DNA of 64,000 bases, taken from contig JAJEKV010000062.1 of assembly GCA_021234155.1 (NCBI GenBank), positions 5,580,497 through 5,644,496 of the forward strand, given 5' to 3'. This document shows positions 12,701-25,518 of this stretch, one piece after another. The notes under the pieces are model-generated. The model saw only the letters and a program-made list of their open reading frames with translations, made no database searches and was not told the DNA's origin. Source of the DNA: Isoetes taiwanensis (taxonomy: Eukaryota; Streptophyta; Lycopodiopsida; Isoetales; Isoetaceae). Made by a program: the position numbers and the translations under genes. The number at the start of each line of letters is the position of its first letter. Positions within the stretch are counted from its first letter, which is position 1.

Positions 12701-14820
12701 GTTCTACCCGTGGCTCCATTTGTTTTCAGCTCGAAATTATTCATCATAAAACTCATGAACTTATTCATTTATCTCTATCAAAGGCCTTGATGGTCTTGGC
12801 TCGTGATTTGGCTCGTGATAAAGTCCTAAAATTGTATATGTAACCATTTTGGCAGATTGTGATGGGTTTTTTCTTTCATGAAAGCACATAGCAAGATGCA
12901 TTTGAATCTACATGCATTGAGTGATGAAGGCATTTCAAATCTTGATTCAACCGCCTCCATATGTCTTATAGGTACCCCAACAAGGCTCCATGCCGCTTTT
13001 GATGGAGGACATGATGGACTTGATGGGATTCTCCCTTCGCATATGTTTCTAGATCGCAAGAAGAAGATCAATCCTACAAGTATGGTGATCCAATCTCAAG
13101 TATAGTGATGCAATCCCAGGTATGCTAATAAAGGTGTACCGCTTTGATCGGTACTTGAAGCCGATTTGTTTGGGAAAACAGCCTCGTGGCATGTCCATGT
13201 GCGTATGCAGAATTATACAAGTCCATGAGACCACATGCAATTATACAATTTTTAATTAATAGATGAGCATCTTTAAGACAACCATATCACTGTATATATT
13301 GACAAGTATTATCGAAACGGAATCATGTAACCTAAAGTCTTTGTTGGTGGCATATGTATGTATGTTGATATTTACCCAAAGCTAAGTTTGCATGACTGGG
13401 CACACAACTCAAGAAGGTTCATGCCAATCGACATTGTTTGGTTCCACACCTTCCAATTGCATTTTCCCAAATGCCTCGGAGTGCTTTTTTATCATAATTA
13501 TATTGGTTGTATGGTCGATATCAAGGATCGATAGGATATGACATCATGCCTAAGCGGTATTGAACACCATTTCAGCTTCCTTCAAACATGCACATTTCCG
13601 TCGCTATGAAAGCCTATTTATCACATGCATCTAGTATGCCAATAAAAGTTACTTTTATCAAAGACCAAACCATCTAGACATATATGATAAAATATTAAAG
13701 ATCACTATCTACATGCCCATGTTGAGCACATATTCTAATCATGGTATTCAAGAAACTTTATTTCACCTGGGAATGCAATTAAAACAAGGTGCTTCGACCG
13801 GAGGTTGTCAAGGTTCTACTATGTGTTTTCAACGTTTCCTTTGTTGTCGTTTCGTTTCATGGTTCTTATTGGGTCATTTTGTGTGGGCTTATTAATGTTC
13901 ACACGGGTGACTCAGCAACGAGAGTCAAGGATAGCATATTCACCCCTTATTCCCTTAATTTACACCGTATTTAAAGTTCCTCGTTGTGGGGTATGCAAGT
14001 ACAAGATTTGCTATCTTGTATAACAACATTCATAAAAAATATAAGGTTTCAAAGCGAAATACTATGGTGTTGATTTCGTCGTGCAAAATACAAATACGAG
14101 GGCTCTTGCCCCTACGTCACCCCCTTCGTGAATATGCACCCAAACCCAAAGGGGGGTTTAAGGGGGATTTTAATTTAAAATGTGTTGATTCAATGGTCTC
14201 CAATGGTAGTTATGTGTTGGTTATTATACTAAAAAAATTTTGGTCTTTCGGCCCTAAAAAACAAGGCACGTAAGAATATTAATTAATGTTAATGGTTGTT
14301 ATGTGTTGGTTGTTATGTGTTGGTTATGACATAAGAATATATCAATGTTGTACTATATAATTACATTTCTAAGGTTTCCAATTGCATCAAATTAGGAAAG
14401 GATGGTGGTTGGGCCATATTTAAAAACCTCATAAAACTTGATAACCACCATATTCAATACCATATTGCAACGTATGAACATCAAATTTCAAGTGCAACTA
14501 TTGTGTAACAAAAAGTACCAAGATGATTGCATCATTCCACACCAAGAATACTATCCCCAATATGAAGTAATATCGCAAAGATATTTGCAATGAGAAACAA
14601 ATTTATAATCCACATTCCACGCTACAAAAATGTTCAGTATGGAGTTGAGTTGTTCATATGGAGTCATGCGAAGGATAACCCATGACATGACATCCGGATA
14701 AAGGACTCGACATCACCACCACTTTGGTACAAATCCAAGGTTAATGCTAGACTACATCTTTTTTTATTAAGAGGAGGGTTATGTGGAGTTCTTTTCCTCT
14801 ACATCTGCATTCCATAAAAA
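9720..14820. other. Long intergenic stretch, no recognisable gene
   Basis: AT-rich DNA with only short open frames (60-95 codons) and no domain that I recognise. Minor items are a short near-repeat of TTATGTGTTGGTT at about 14210-14325. Nothing else is supported. Confidence 0.6.
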
Positions 14821-14943
14821 GATTTTAAAGCTCACCACAAGTTGAAGCATATGCATATATAACTAGCAAAAGTATTCCCACAGATTTTAAAGCTCACCAC
14901 AAGTTGAAGCATATGCATATATAACTAGCAAAAGTATTCCCAC
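14821..14943. repeat. Tandem duplication, 62-bp unit, two copies
   Basis: The unit starting GATTTTAAAGCTCACC at 14821 is repeated at 14883 without a visible substitution until the final bases. Such identity suggests a recent duplication or an assembly stutter. Confidence 0.95.
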
Positions 14944-15381
14944 CTGCTTTGATCAACAAATGCACTTGTCCTGACCTTCCACGTAAAGATAAATAGGTTG
15001 CGTAATCAGAGAACTTTAAGGTGGATGATTACATAATTCTCAAAACATGATTTGCGTAGCAACAATCTTAGTTTCCTATGCAATGCAAAATAAATTGAAC
15101 CCCGCAAATAAATTATGGAACGACCTTGTCCAAAACCAACATGATGTGAAGATGCCCCTCGCTTTGAAGCAACAAAAATGAATCTCAAAATCACCGGAAA
15201 GCTTGAGAAGTGTTGTCGAAGTGGTTTGGCTAAAGCCCGCACCCCAAGCTATCATCCGGAGTACATTCCAATGCTTTCCCCAATGGCATCTCTAGACATC
15301 AACTCTGAATAATTTCATCGCCTTCATCGCTTCTTACATGTAAATAAATGAACGGAAACACCCTTCTTCTAGAATAGAATA

Positions 15382-15559
15382 GATAAGCAATTACAACCAC
15401 GAAATCCCTCTTCTCTCCTTCGTGTAAACCAAAAATAAAATACCTTTGTTCTTCTTCTTTAAGCAATTTCAACGGATAAGCAATTACAACCACGGAATCC
15501 TCTTCTCTGCGTTCTGTGTAAAACCAAAAGAAAAAATATCTTTGTTCTTTAAGCATTTT
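15382..15559. repeat. Imperfect tandem repeat, about 93-bp unit, two copies
   Basis: GATAAGCAATTACAACCACG begins both copies, at 15382 and 15475. The copies share the CTTCTCT, GTGTAAA-CCAAAA and TACCTTTGTTCTT/TATCTTTGTTCTT blocks but differ by several small indels. Confidence 0.85.
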
Positions 15560-17920
15560 AGATGCATAAACTGCAACGGACTGTAAACATCTGCAGTTTT
15601 GAGCCAGATAAAGTAGCCCCCGATTTCATACAAAACCATGCTGGTCCTTGGCTTGCATGAACATCTAATACAACTAACGTGGTTTCAAATGCAAGGGGCT
15701 AAAAAGGTCAGATGGGCGACTCCTAGTAATAATGTGAGATACACTCTACCCGGGCCTACACCAAGCCCATCCCCCCTCGCTCCGAAAAATGCTATCCCCC
15801 TTATTCACCCATGTCTATCCGAAAAATGCTTCCTCGAAAAGGAGGTGTTGGGGAGCCGATCCTTCCGAATATGAGAGCAGAGAAGTCGATTCCAAGAGAG
15901 ACCATATGCCTCGAACCCTAAAATATGCCCTTTTCACTCGTGATGCAAAGGGAGGGTTGTACATATATTTTTCTTTGTACATCTCGACAAATACATGGGT
16001 GCTAACCATTAAAAAGAGCAAAAAATCAATGCATGTATGACTCTAGAAATACTTATTAGTACACTCCATCGATACATTCACCAAATCATAGCAAAACCAT
16101 AGGAAAAAACAAGATAAAAATACAAAAAGAAACCCCTCGCTATTATGCTACATATTGGTTTGAACGGGGGGTTTTGTTTTGTGTTGTTTTGTTTTGTTTT
16201 ATGAATTGTACATGGACCAAGAAGAGGCTTGCAAAGCTCAAGACCCAGACCAATTAGATTGACGTGATTATGATCTTTGTTAAAACATATTAGCCATTTA
16301 TGATGCTTTTGTAGTTATATTAGTAATGGAAATTGTACAGGCCGTGGCCCAGAAAATGAATACATGCTTTTATTTTCTTAGTGAATGCATACAAATATTA
16401 AGAATAGAGTACCCAATGGTACAAAAGGACCAATTCGCGGCTTTGGTAATATAACAATCCCATTTCGAATATGTGTGTTTAAGTGCCTTGATGATGTAGT
16501 AATCCCATTTCTAATATGCACGCTTAACTTGGTTGGTGTCGCTTAATTTTGGTTCGCATAGTGGTGAACCATTCTTAATCGAGTCCTCATATTTTCTTGC
16601 ATCCTCGCACTATATACATATTCCTATGTCCTATTTCTTGATTCTTCTTCTCGAGTATTTAAAGTTCTATATTATAGATCTCTATATATTGTTGTGCTCC
16701 ATATAGACTTGATTCTTCTTTTCGAAAGTATTTCGAAGTTCCACATTATTATGGCTTTCCCATATTTTGCTTGTAGGTCGTGGTATGAATGGACCGTAAA
16801 ATGAATTATGTCTCAATAGCAATAAAGAGTTCAGCATGCCAAATATCCTAGGGAACATAACATGCCATTTACGTAACCTTTGTGGCTCTCAATACCACTA
16901 ACCCATAGACTTCCATAGATTCCCCGCCGACTCCAACGATCCATTTATCTCTCCAACGATCCACTTACCACTTGCCTTCTTTTCGTTTTCCAAATTCAAA
17001 TGCTTATGACTTACTATATTGGAGGTTAGGAATGTGTGGTTACATGGCCCAATTATGGCGCAACTCTAGAGATTCTTGTAGGTAGGGATTGTAAGAAATC
17101 TAAAGGAATATATAAGAATCTAATAAAATAATCTTGAAGAGAAAGTCGACTCTGAATTTAAATGAATCTTGAAGAATCTATAGGGATCCCGAGAGCCTAA
17201 TGCAACATTTAAAAATCTAAAGAGATCTTGAGGCAATCTCAAGAGATTGAAATGAATCTTAAAGGAAATCTTAACCTTTATACCATTTTCTCTTCCACCC
17301 CACTTTTCACATCATTTGGAACCGACACTAATTTTGCCCCTTGCAACAACTTTATATAAATATGGTTATGAAACATTTGAAAAATCCAATCAAGTGTTTA
17401 GGAAAGCATGCAAGTCTCAATTTATTTTAGATACAAACTATATTGAAAGTAGCTTTGCAATTTGAGGAGAACTTGAACTAATAAACAAGAGTCTAGAGTC
17501 TTGCCCAACAACAACCAAAATGGTTGCATCCAACCGGGCGGCAAAATCGACAAAAAAATTTACTTTTATGACATTCAATTACTTATATATTCATGACGAC
17601 ACGATATAAGAGAATCCCGGTGAAAATTGACCATGCACATTGCATGGATCCTCATTTAAATGCGCCTTGAACATACCACGGAAGGCATTATTTATTCAAG
17701 ATATACCAATTGTTAGGTATGAAGCACTCATTTGTAACAAAGCCAAATAAATCGTAATCCAATGTATCAACCCCTTTCTCGCATTATAAAGTTAAGATAG
17801 TGACAAAGATAAACGCCTTGAATGCATGAGGACCTAGAACATAAAGGCTATCAACGCCTCACCCCACCCCACCCCCACCTCAAGTTGCTTCTTGTATCAA
17901 GACAGCTCTTTTCAGATATT
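15560..17920. other. No recognisable gene; minor repeats
   Basis: Contains a GTTTT-rich simple repeat at about 16168-16200, a near-duplicate of CTTGATTCTTCTT plus about 25 following bases at 16637 and 16708, and loosely repeated GAATCTTGAAGA-like units at 17100-17280. No coding signal is recognised. Confidence 0.6.
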
Positions 17921-18008
17921 AACAATTTCATTATAGTTTCAATTCGGCCGCGGTTAGGCATGCATCCTCGTGTAACACGTGCAGAATTGAAACTATAATG
18001 AAATTGTT
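17921..18008. repeat. Perfect 25-bp inverted repeat with 38-bp spacer
   Basis: The left arm (17921-17945) and right arm (17984-18008) are exact reverse complements, starting AACAATTTCATTATAG on the left. The spacer is GC-richer than the arms. It could be a foldback element end, a small-RNA hairpin or a recombination scar; no target duplication is visible. Confidence 0.95.
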
Positions 18009-21000
18009 GTTACGGAAGCTTTGAGTAGGAGCAATTTCAAATCAAGCAGTAAAAAATAGTTAAAATGTCGGTAAAGAGCAAGAATGCGTAAAAACTGCGC
18101 CTGTAATCACCGGAATGCAAGTAAACATTTGGCAAGAAGACCAGTAGTATTCGGGTTTAGTCCACGTGTCGGATGGGATTCGCACGGGGCAAAATTGCTT
18201 TACCAAAACTTTTACGCTGTGGTGAAATGATAGTATGCCTAAACTAGAGAAAACCGCTTTTGTCTAGATGCTAGCCGACAAATAAACATCATACTAGATG
18301 AGGTCAAAATACCATAAAATGGTTAAACACATCTAACTTTTATTTATTTTAAGGACGCCACCTTGGAAACCCAAAGACATGCCCATTACCTTTGCTCTTA
18401 GCAAACCTATCTTAAAGAAAAAAATACTTGGCAATTGCCTTGTCCCATCAAGCATGCAAAACCGAAGAGATTGGAACGTAACATCAATGAATTAGACAAA
18501 TGTGAAGGAACACCGTTAAAAGAAATTTGTCCCTTCTGTAAGTTTGTTGGGCTCCCCGGCTTGATGGCAAAGTGATGGACCCCTGGTATTATTTGTTGCG
18601 CCAAGTCATATTGGCAAAACAAATCCCAATGAATCTAAAAAATAAACACGCCTACTAATGGCCCTACAAGGTGGAAAACATGTAACATTCGACATTGGGA
18701 AACATGACATTTGTCATTTACCGGGCCAAAATATCGAAGTTGTCATCTCCGGAAGGCCAAGCTCTGAGCTCTAGTAACTCAGGCTTTTCTCAAAGATAAA
18801 AACAACGAGGGTAATCTACAACTAGGTTCTTGTTATCCAAAAATTCCAGCAAAGCAAGAACCTAAAATCCCCTTTATCGGCAGAAAACAATAATTGAGTT
18901 TAGTTCTACACTTTCAAAGAAAGAAATAGCATCAAAACAGAAAGGATCTTGCCCGAAGGAAATGAACCTATTGATTATGGGAAGAAGAGGGAGAGAGAGA
19001 GAACCTTCTCAGCATATATACATAGTGCAAATCGATCATCCGCAGCAACAAAACCAACCCAATGTAGTCCCACCATTCATAAGGATGGGTTATGAAAGAA
19101 TTCTAGAGCAACTCCAAGGCCCCTCAAGAGTTTGGTCTAGCTGAAATGCGAGAAGAATGTGAAAATAAGAGCAGCCAACGGCTAAGAATAGATGATAGAT
19201 GGTGAGTATCTTCATTACTAGCAAGTAGATTAGTCCCAGAGATTTACGATGATATACGTGAGTACCCTCCAAAATTAGTCCGTGTCCTTCCAAATGAGGC
19301 ATTCTAATCCTTGGATCACCATAGGTAACCTATACGTAAAGGACCAAAATCAATGATTTAGGATTTTGCACATTTTCTTATAATAAGTATGCAACAAGAC
19401 AAAGGCTGCAAAGAACCCTTTGTATCCTATTTGAATAAAGTGGGAAGACAAATTCCTTCGAGATGAAAGATACCAAAGATATATATGCCCCTGGTTTCGT
19501 GATCCCGACAATAAACAAGAATTGACGATGTCAAGTCCGGTACTGAGTATGTAAGTTCAAAATTCATAAAACACTTGGATTGTTTCACCAGACTTCCCGG
19601 CATTTGATATGCGCTTTTGAAGTGCATTGGCTCCACACACAAAGTTCAAACACAAACTTATCCAAAGATGTTTGGGCCGATGAAAGTACTTAAAATTCAC
19701 TATTGCAAAGTTCTATTACCAAATGCGCAGAGCTTTTCAATCTAAATGGACTAGTATTTGGCAAGGAAATGGAGATTAATACTCACCATTAAAGAATCCA
19801 AAGAAAACTCCATCATTGGGTCCAATCAAGCCCATGACAAGACCCGTACAACAAATTGGTGGATCAAATTAATATTGATATGATAGTCTTGTTAGAGACA
19901 GATAAAGTAGATGGTAGTTATGTTTAACCTTTTATCAAATACGGCATCAAATGTATCGGCCCCTCGAAAGCATACATATTATGCATCCATGTTTATATCT
20001 AATATGAACCATAGAAGTAATTATAATGAATGAAATGGTATGCATGACACTCACAATATTTAACAATGCGCCTTTGTTAGCAGGATGATAATGCCAGCTT
20101 CAAGAATTGACGTAACAAGGAGACATGCATATTGCCACATTATATCTCTAGAGTATTATGTTTAGTTTGTAGAATTCTACCAATAAGCATTTCATCTATA
20201 TATATATATGCATGTTCAAACAAGCATCCATCAGAACCATACATCCATGTGTAAACTAAATAGCTCGAACATACAAGTAAGCTGTGGAAGTGCACCTGTA
20301 TTTCCTTTGCATTGCATCAATTACTGACCGTAGATATCGATGTTCACAATTTCCTCATAACCATCCTTCACCATGTCTTGAGATAACCGCATAAAATATC
20401 AAATGCATCAAGTATACCGATGTTACAAAATCAGGAAAGGAAAGTTAAACCGCATTTAACTTGTAGAGAGAGGCATGCATAATGGATGGCAAAGAACGTT
20501 TCATATTTGGATGCAACATCATTTAAGAGCTTATATGTTATTTGCATATGTAGTTGTTATACGTACAAAACGGACTATATGCCCCTCATCAAACGAAAGC
20601 TCTGCGAACATTTAACTTCTTGAGCCTTTCCAGGAAATGTCTTTAGAGACGCTTCTATTTAACTATCTCAAAAATCATTGACATCTAACACTCATTGTCC
20701 TCGGGATTTAGGATTACTACGATTGTATCAATTCAACCTTTTGAACAAAATGTGAATAAACAACGGATCGGCCCTAGGTTATATCTTTTATTTAGTTTGA
20801 TCGGAAAAGTTATCTCGTTATTAACCGCTTCAAAGACAACAAATCTAGTGAAGAAACACATACGCACTGCATTTCCACAACCGTGATGAGGACTCGGGCA
20901 AATAAGTATATGTTTATGCACAAGATGAACCAAGCCTGAGTAACGCGGGTACTAGTGAAGGATCCCACGTCTTGAGCATACCTGGTGTTCCAATAATCCG

Positions 21001-21275
21001 CATCTCCATATGCATGTTGCTTTTTCCATCCTCGACCACCGTATATATGATAGTGTCAAGTGAAGAATCATTTGTTTGGCTTCCTGCATTGCCCGACCAT
21101 TTGGAAAGGGAGGAAAGCTTGAAGACACCTTATTTCTGCTCCGATCCTTGCAATTGACATAAATTCTGAAAAGGAAAACCTTGATGCACTTCGCGCGGTT
21201 ACTCGGATTCGAGCATCACGGATCGAACGCGGTGACCGGAGTTTATAGCGAATAGTAGGTTTGGAGCAGTCATCA
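18009..21275. other. No recognisable gene
   Basis: AT-rich DNA with short open frames only (60-71 codons) and a short (TA)n run at about 20190-20210. I recognise no domain on either strand. Confidence 0.55.
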
Positions 21276-21315
21276 GCATATCTTAGGTATATTCTAGCAT
21301 ATACCTAGGATATGC
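21276..21315. repeat. 16-bp inverted repeat (one mismatch), 8-bp loop
   Basis: GCATATCTTAGGTATA at 21276-21291 pairs with the arm at 21300-21315, with one mismatch. It lies directly beside the 44-bp tandem array. Confidence 0.9.
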
Positions 21316-21316
21316 C

Positions 21317-21404
21317 ATAAACCCACATAAACAAGGGTTTGCCCCCCTAGGGGCAACCCAATAAACCCACATAAACAAGGGTTTGCCCCCCTAGGGGCAA
21401 CCCA
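21317..21404. repeat. Tandem duplication, 44-bp unit containing a hairpin
   Basis: Two identical 44-bp copies, 21317-21360 and 21361-21404. Each contains GGGTTTGCCCCCCTAGGGG followed by CAACCC, an almost self-complementary stretch centred on CCTAGG. The array marks the point where the PPR homology on the minus strand stops. Confidence 0.95.
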
Positions 21405-22175
21405 AAAATGGTAGTTGCTGCCACTAGATCACCATGCTTTCCATACGTATATTTAAGTGATCTCCCCAAGACTACATCCTGCTCATTATTTCTGATATAA
21501 GCATGCAATCACTTGCCCAAAGCTTGATTTTCTACAGTCACACATATATCAAGAATGCTGACTATAGTTATCTTGTTTGGGAGCACCCCTCTTGCTTCAT
21601 CATTTGAAATATAACTAGAGCACTCCTTTGCTATCCATTTTGACCATATGCCAATATTATAGCAGTCCACGAAATGACATTACGTTCTGGCATCTTGTTG
21701 AATAATGATTGAGCTTCTTCAATAGATCCACATTTGCCATGTTAAGAATGGCAATTTCTAAAACAATATCTGATTCCAATCTACAACCTAGAGTTCTAGC
21801 ATGGATGCACTTTCCTTCTGTCAATTGCATGGTATTGCCACAAGCCTGGAGCAATGTTATATAAGTCACCCCTTTTGGGCTACAGATGATTCCCCTTCCC
21901 ATTTGCACATAGTCACGTAGATCAAAACAAGCTAATCCGTCGAGTCTTGTCTCCAAGAGACAAGTTCTTGAACTAATCCGTTTAGGGACACAAATGTTAA
22001 AATAAAGTTGTGTCGATACTTTTCCTTGCATTTCCATGCCTTTGTCAGTGGGGCAAGCATCCATGCCCTCTATCCTTCTCATTGTATCATAGAGCAAGCA
22101 ATCAACAACCATTCTTGACGAAAATTTACCAATAATGGAAAAAAATTGGATGGGCAAGCGAAAAGAACAAACCAA
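21405..22175 (-). pseudogene. PLS-type pentatricopeptide repeat (PPR) gene remnant
   Basis: The 172-codon frame at 21657-22175 contains VTYITLLQACGNTMQLTEGK and CIHARTLGCRLESDIV, the P and L motif pattern of plant PLS PPR proteins. A frame change near 21735 then gives KCGSIEEAQSLFNKMPERNV and ISWTA (to about 21660), the usual end of an S motif. Further frame changes give MMKQEG, LPNKITIVSILDIC and NQALGK (about 21600-21505) and KHGDLVAATTIF (to about 21410). PPR proteins bind organelle RNA for editing or processing. Here at least four shifts and loss of both ends make it a fragment. The reading after the first 60 codons is clear; the N-terminal part is not recognised. Confidence 0.88.
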
Positions 22176-22430
22176 AAAGCTTTGTATTGTCTTTGGCTAT
22201 CCGCGGATCCACGGAACCTGTAAGCTAATTGAGATATAGCATGCTAGGCAAGAACACAATTGATTTAAGAAAAGCGAAAAAAACTATATCTGTTGCCCTA
22301 AGAACAATCATGATGGCGGATAAAAAAAAAGGTTTGAAAAGTATGCGATGTGTCTTACGTCATGTCGCGTTATCCGGCTTCCCCAAACCCTAGCGGCCCG
22401 GGTGAAGATTAAAATCGATCCTAACACTAA

Positions 22431-22923
22431 GGGTCTATTCACCCATGGTTAAGTTAGTTAAGTTAACTTTTACGTTAAGTTAAGTTAATACTAACGTTAA
22501 GTTAAGTTAATACTAACCGGGGATTGCCTTCACACCAAAGCTAGTTAAAAAAATTTAGTTAGGCTAACTTAGCGGAAAACCATTTTAGCTTTCGTTTAGT
22601 TAAAAAATTTGGTTAAAAATGACTTAACTAGCTAACTAAATGCCTTCGAACAATTATAAGCACATTTAACTAAACTTAAAGTGACCTCTATGAGGTCAAT
22701 TAAGTTTTAGTGCTAATTTTTAATTTAGTTAACTTTTAGTTAATTTTGTTAACTTAATTGAACACGATGCGAAGACAAGTTTAGTTAGTGTTTTTGGTTA
22801 AAAAAGTTAACTAAATTCTTAACTATATTTCTTAACTATGTGCTAACTTAACTAGTGGTGCGAATGTAAATTTAGTTAAAAACTATATTTTAACTTAACT
22901 TAACCGCAGGTGCGAATGTACCC
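22431..22923. mobile_element. Tourist/Harbinger-like MITE
   Basis: The 493-bp element starts GGGTCTATTCACCC and ends GTGCGAATGTACCC; its ends are imperfect inverted repeats that continue inward as TTAAGTTA-rich arms (22444-22510 and 22855-22908). It is flanked by TAA at 22428-22430 and at 22924-22926. GGG-starting ends and a 3-bp TWA-type duplication are typical of PIF/Harbinger MITEs. There is no coding capacity. The interior repeats GTTAACTTAACTAA-type words many times, so it can fold over most of its length. Confidence 0.88.
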
Positions 22924-22926
22924 TAA

Positions 22927-25490
22927 ATCAAATAAAAAATCATAAGCCCAGTAAATGGCCGAAAACTCTAAAAGAAATGTATACATCTGTGAAGAAATAT
23001 ACAACCGGTCAGTCTGAAAAAACAAAGAAAGCGGTCACCAAGAAATTCTCGCTCCATAAATGGCGATTACGCTAAACAAAATGGTCTGATGTAACTTAAG
23101 CCAATGAATCCAGAACAGCTTCAACTGAACAATAAAAAGGCACAAATGGAGCAGAAGCTGGTAGATCAAAGCACCAAACGAACTTTTTGTAGTGGTACCA
23201 GCACAGAAAGAATGGATCGGTGCAAGGAGTTATTCTGATTGCCTATTTTTGGCCAATTTTTAAATTTTATAGCCATAGATCTTAAAAAATAAGATCTTAC
23301 GATAAAGTTTTAATGCCGCGTCAATTTTTGATGAGGTGGACATACTACATGGATAGGCGAGAATTAAAGAAAGGTTGTAGGCTTGGTTGGGGTTTGGCGT
23401 GCTAAAAATATTTTTATTTTAATAATAATTTAATTTTATTATTATCATCATCACCATAATCACCATTAAAATTCGTCCCCCCTTTTTTACAAATGTGGTA
23501 TTAGGCAAGATACTTGAGCATATATACTTGAAAAATCTATATTTATACAAAAAGTGTACAATGGTTTTACAAAACAAGTAGGAAGTATCTATCTTGACGA
23601 TTATCCCCTCTAATCCCCCATGCTAGATTCAAGGCCTTTGGCATAATGGTAACACACTTCCATGAATAGCACAAAGGTTAGCATCATCAAAGAGGGCCCC
23701 CATATAGTCCTCAGCTGCCTCTTGCAAGGCAAGCATGGAACTCAAAAAACCTCACTTGTAGATTGTGGCAGGCTCAAGCCTTAGCTATCAAATTCATTTA
23801 AAAAACATTATCTGATATTATTTGGTTAGGGCGCCCTTTTGTGGCTAATCTACTTTAAAAGCTCTGTCATTATGATCTTCATCCCAGCTCTAATCATTCT
23901 CCTCCTATGAGAAATCCGATCAAGACCCGAACAATATCCAAACATTACATGTAGTGGTAAGCATAATGGACCCACACCTTCCAAACGTCACCTACACAAT
24001 GGTCATGGGTCCACAATGCCTTAAAGTTCGTTGGAGCGAAAACGAAACACCTGATTCTCCGGATGGGATATATAGGATTAGGGGTGCATACAGTGCATAA
24101 AAATTAGGATCAACAATTGCTTGAAAGCGATGTCTGGATACATGTTTCTAAAATAGCTTCATGAGCAACATTACTTTGGAGTAAATACATTGTATCGCAA
24201 AAATCCACATCACAAAACCCCAGATGTGCATGTTAATACATTTAGTCATGAAAGAGCGTAGAGCAATTGTCTCCATTCGTACAGGAGTAGACCACTTCAT
24301 GATTGAGACATACAGATGGACCTAGGAAGAGCAAGAACATATTATCTATATCTTTGCCCATTAGCAATTATTGAAGTAAAGGCCACACTCTTCACCCTTT
24401 GCCAAGCATTTGCATCTATCTGGACACGCTATGAGGGGTTGGTTATACCTAACCAACCACTATATGTGATAATGAACACACATGTGGTAGGGAGCCATGT
24501 CATCTTACATTCATGAGATATTGGACATCTTTGGCTCAATTATGCCCTCGCATCGACAACCATGTACAAAATGTATAGTTTGTCAGTAAGCCTATTAATG
24601 CTAAGGTTTTCCCTCCAAAACCCTTCGGTGCCAATTTTTTTTTAATCTTAAAAAAGCGATTAATAGGCCTGTTATTCTTTGTTTCTTAGTTTGGGTCCCA
24701 AAGACTATTTGGTCTCAAATGGATGATAAAATTCAATTCAATTTTAAATGTTGGTGTTGAGAATACATTACGGCGTTATACTTCTTCACGACAACCTTCC
24801 ATTTGGGTTGTGTCCATGCAAACTTTGATCTTTTGTAATAAAGAAATGTTACCACGCTCTTATTTATAACCATAATATCCCTCTTACAATAACCATCAAG
24901 CTCATATACTCCATAACCGCTAACATATGGTTAGTTTTGAAGTACAAAGGATTGCATGCATTATTCACAACAGCAAGGGGGTTGAAGGTATTTCTATTAT
25001 TTTTTCAAATGCTAAAAGTTTCAAAGAAGGTCTTAGTGCTACAACCAATTTCTTTTATGTATGTCAAGAAATGGTCATGAAAAAAAAATTACCACCTAAG
25101 AAATTGGAAGTCTCTAATATGAAGACCCAAGCAAAGGAAGTGGGGTAATCCAAATGCTCTAAAATAAGGGGGAAGAGGGGAGGGGAGGAGTCGTGATTAT
25201 GTGTATGAAATGATATGCAATGGTTTAATGACTGCCAAAGATAACATGATACTATTTAAACCTTGACCAATCTATATAAATAGCGCGTGAAAACACAATT
25301 TATGACAGACACTCAACTAACATAAATAAGGTGCCTAGGCAATTCCATGGATTGGCATTGTGAAGAATGCTGTTGACAAAGCTTTCAAACCCACAACATG
25401 GTTTATTAAACATGGACACAATATATAATGTTGAACCTTTAAATCTAGGCACTATTCAAGTATCATCTACAGAGTTAGATTATATCTCTA
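22927..25490. other. No recognisable gene
   Basis: Includes an AT-rich microsatellite-like run at about 23405-23470 (AATAAT, ATTATTATCATCATC). Open frames at 24316-24516 and 24927-25148 show no domain I recognise. Confidence 0.55.
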
Positions 25491-25501
25491 CTAGAAAAAG
25501 T

Positions 25502-25518
25502 GCCCAGCGTTGCTGGGC
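25502..25518 (-). terminator. Helitron 3' hairpin
   Basis: A perfect 7-bp stem with a 3-nt loop, 7 nt before CTAG, in the position where Helitrons carry their rolling-circle termination signal. Confidence 0.65.

Noticed and set aside
23640-23670. tRNA-like A box (TTTGGCATAATGGTA)
   Set aside because: No B box, no cloverleaf and no poly-A tail follow, so neither a tRNA nor a SINE can be supported.
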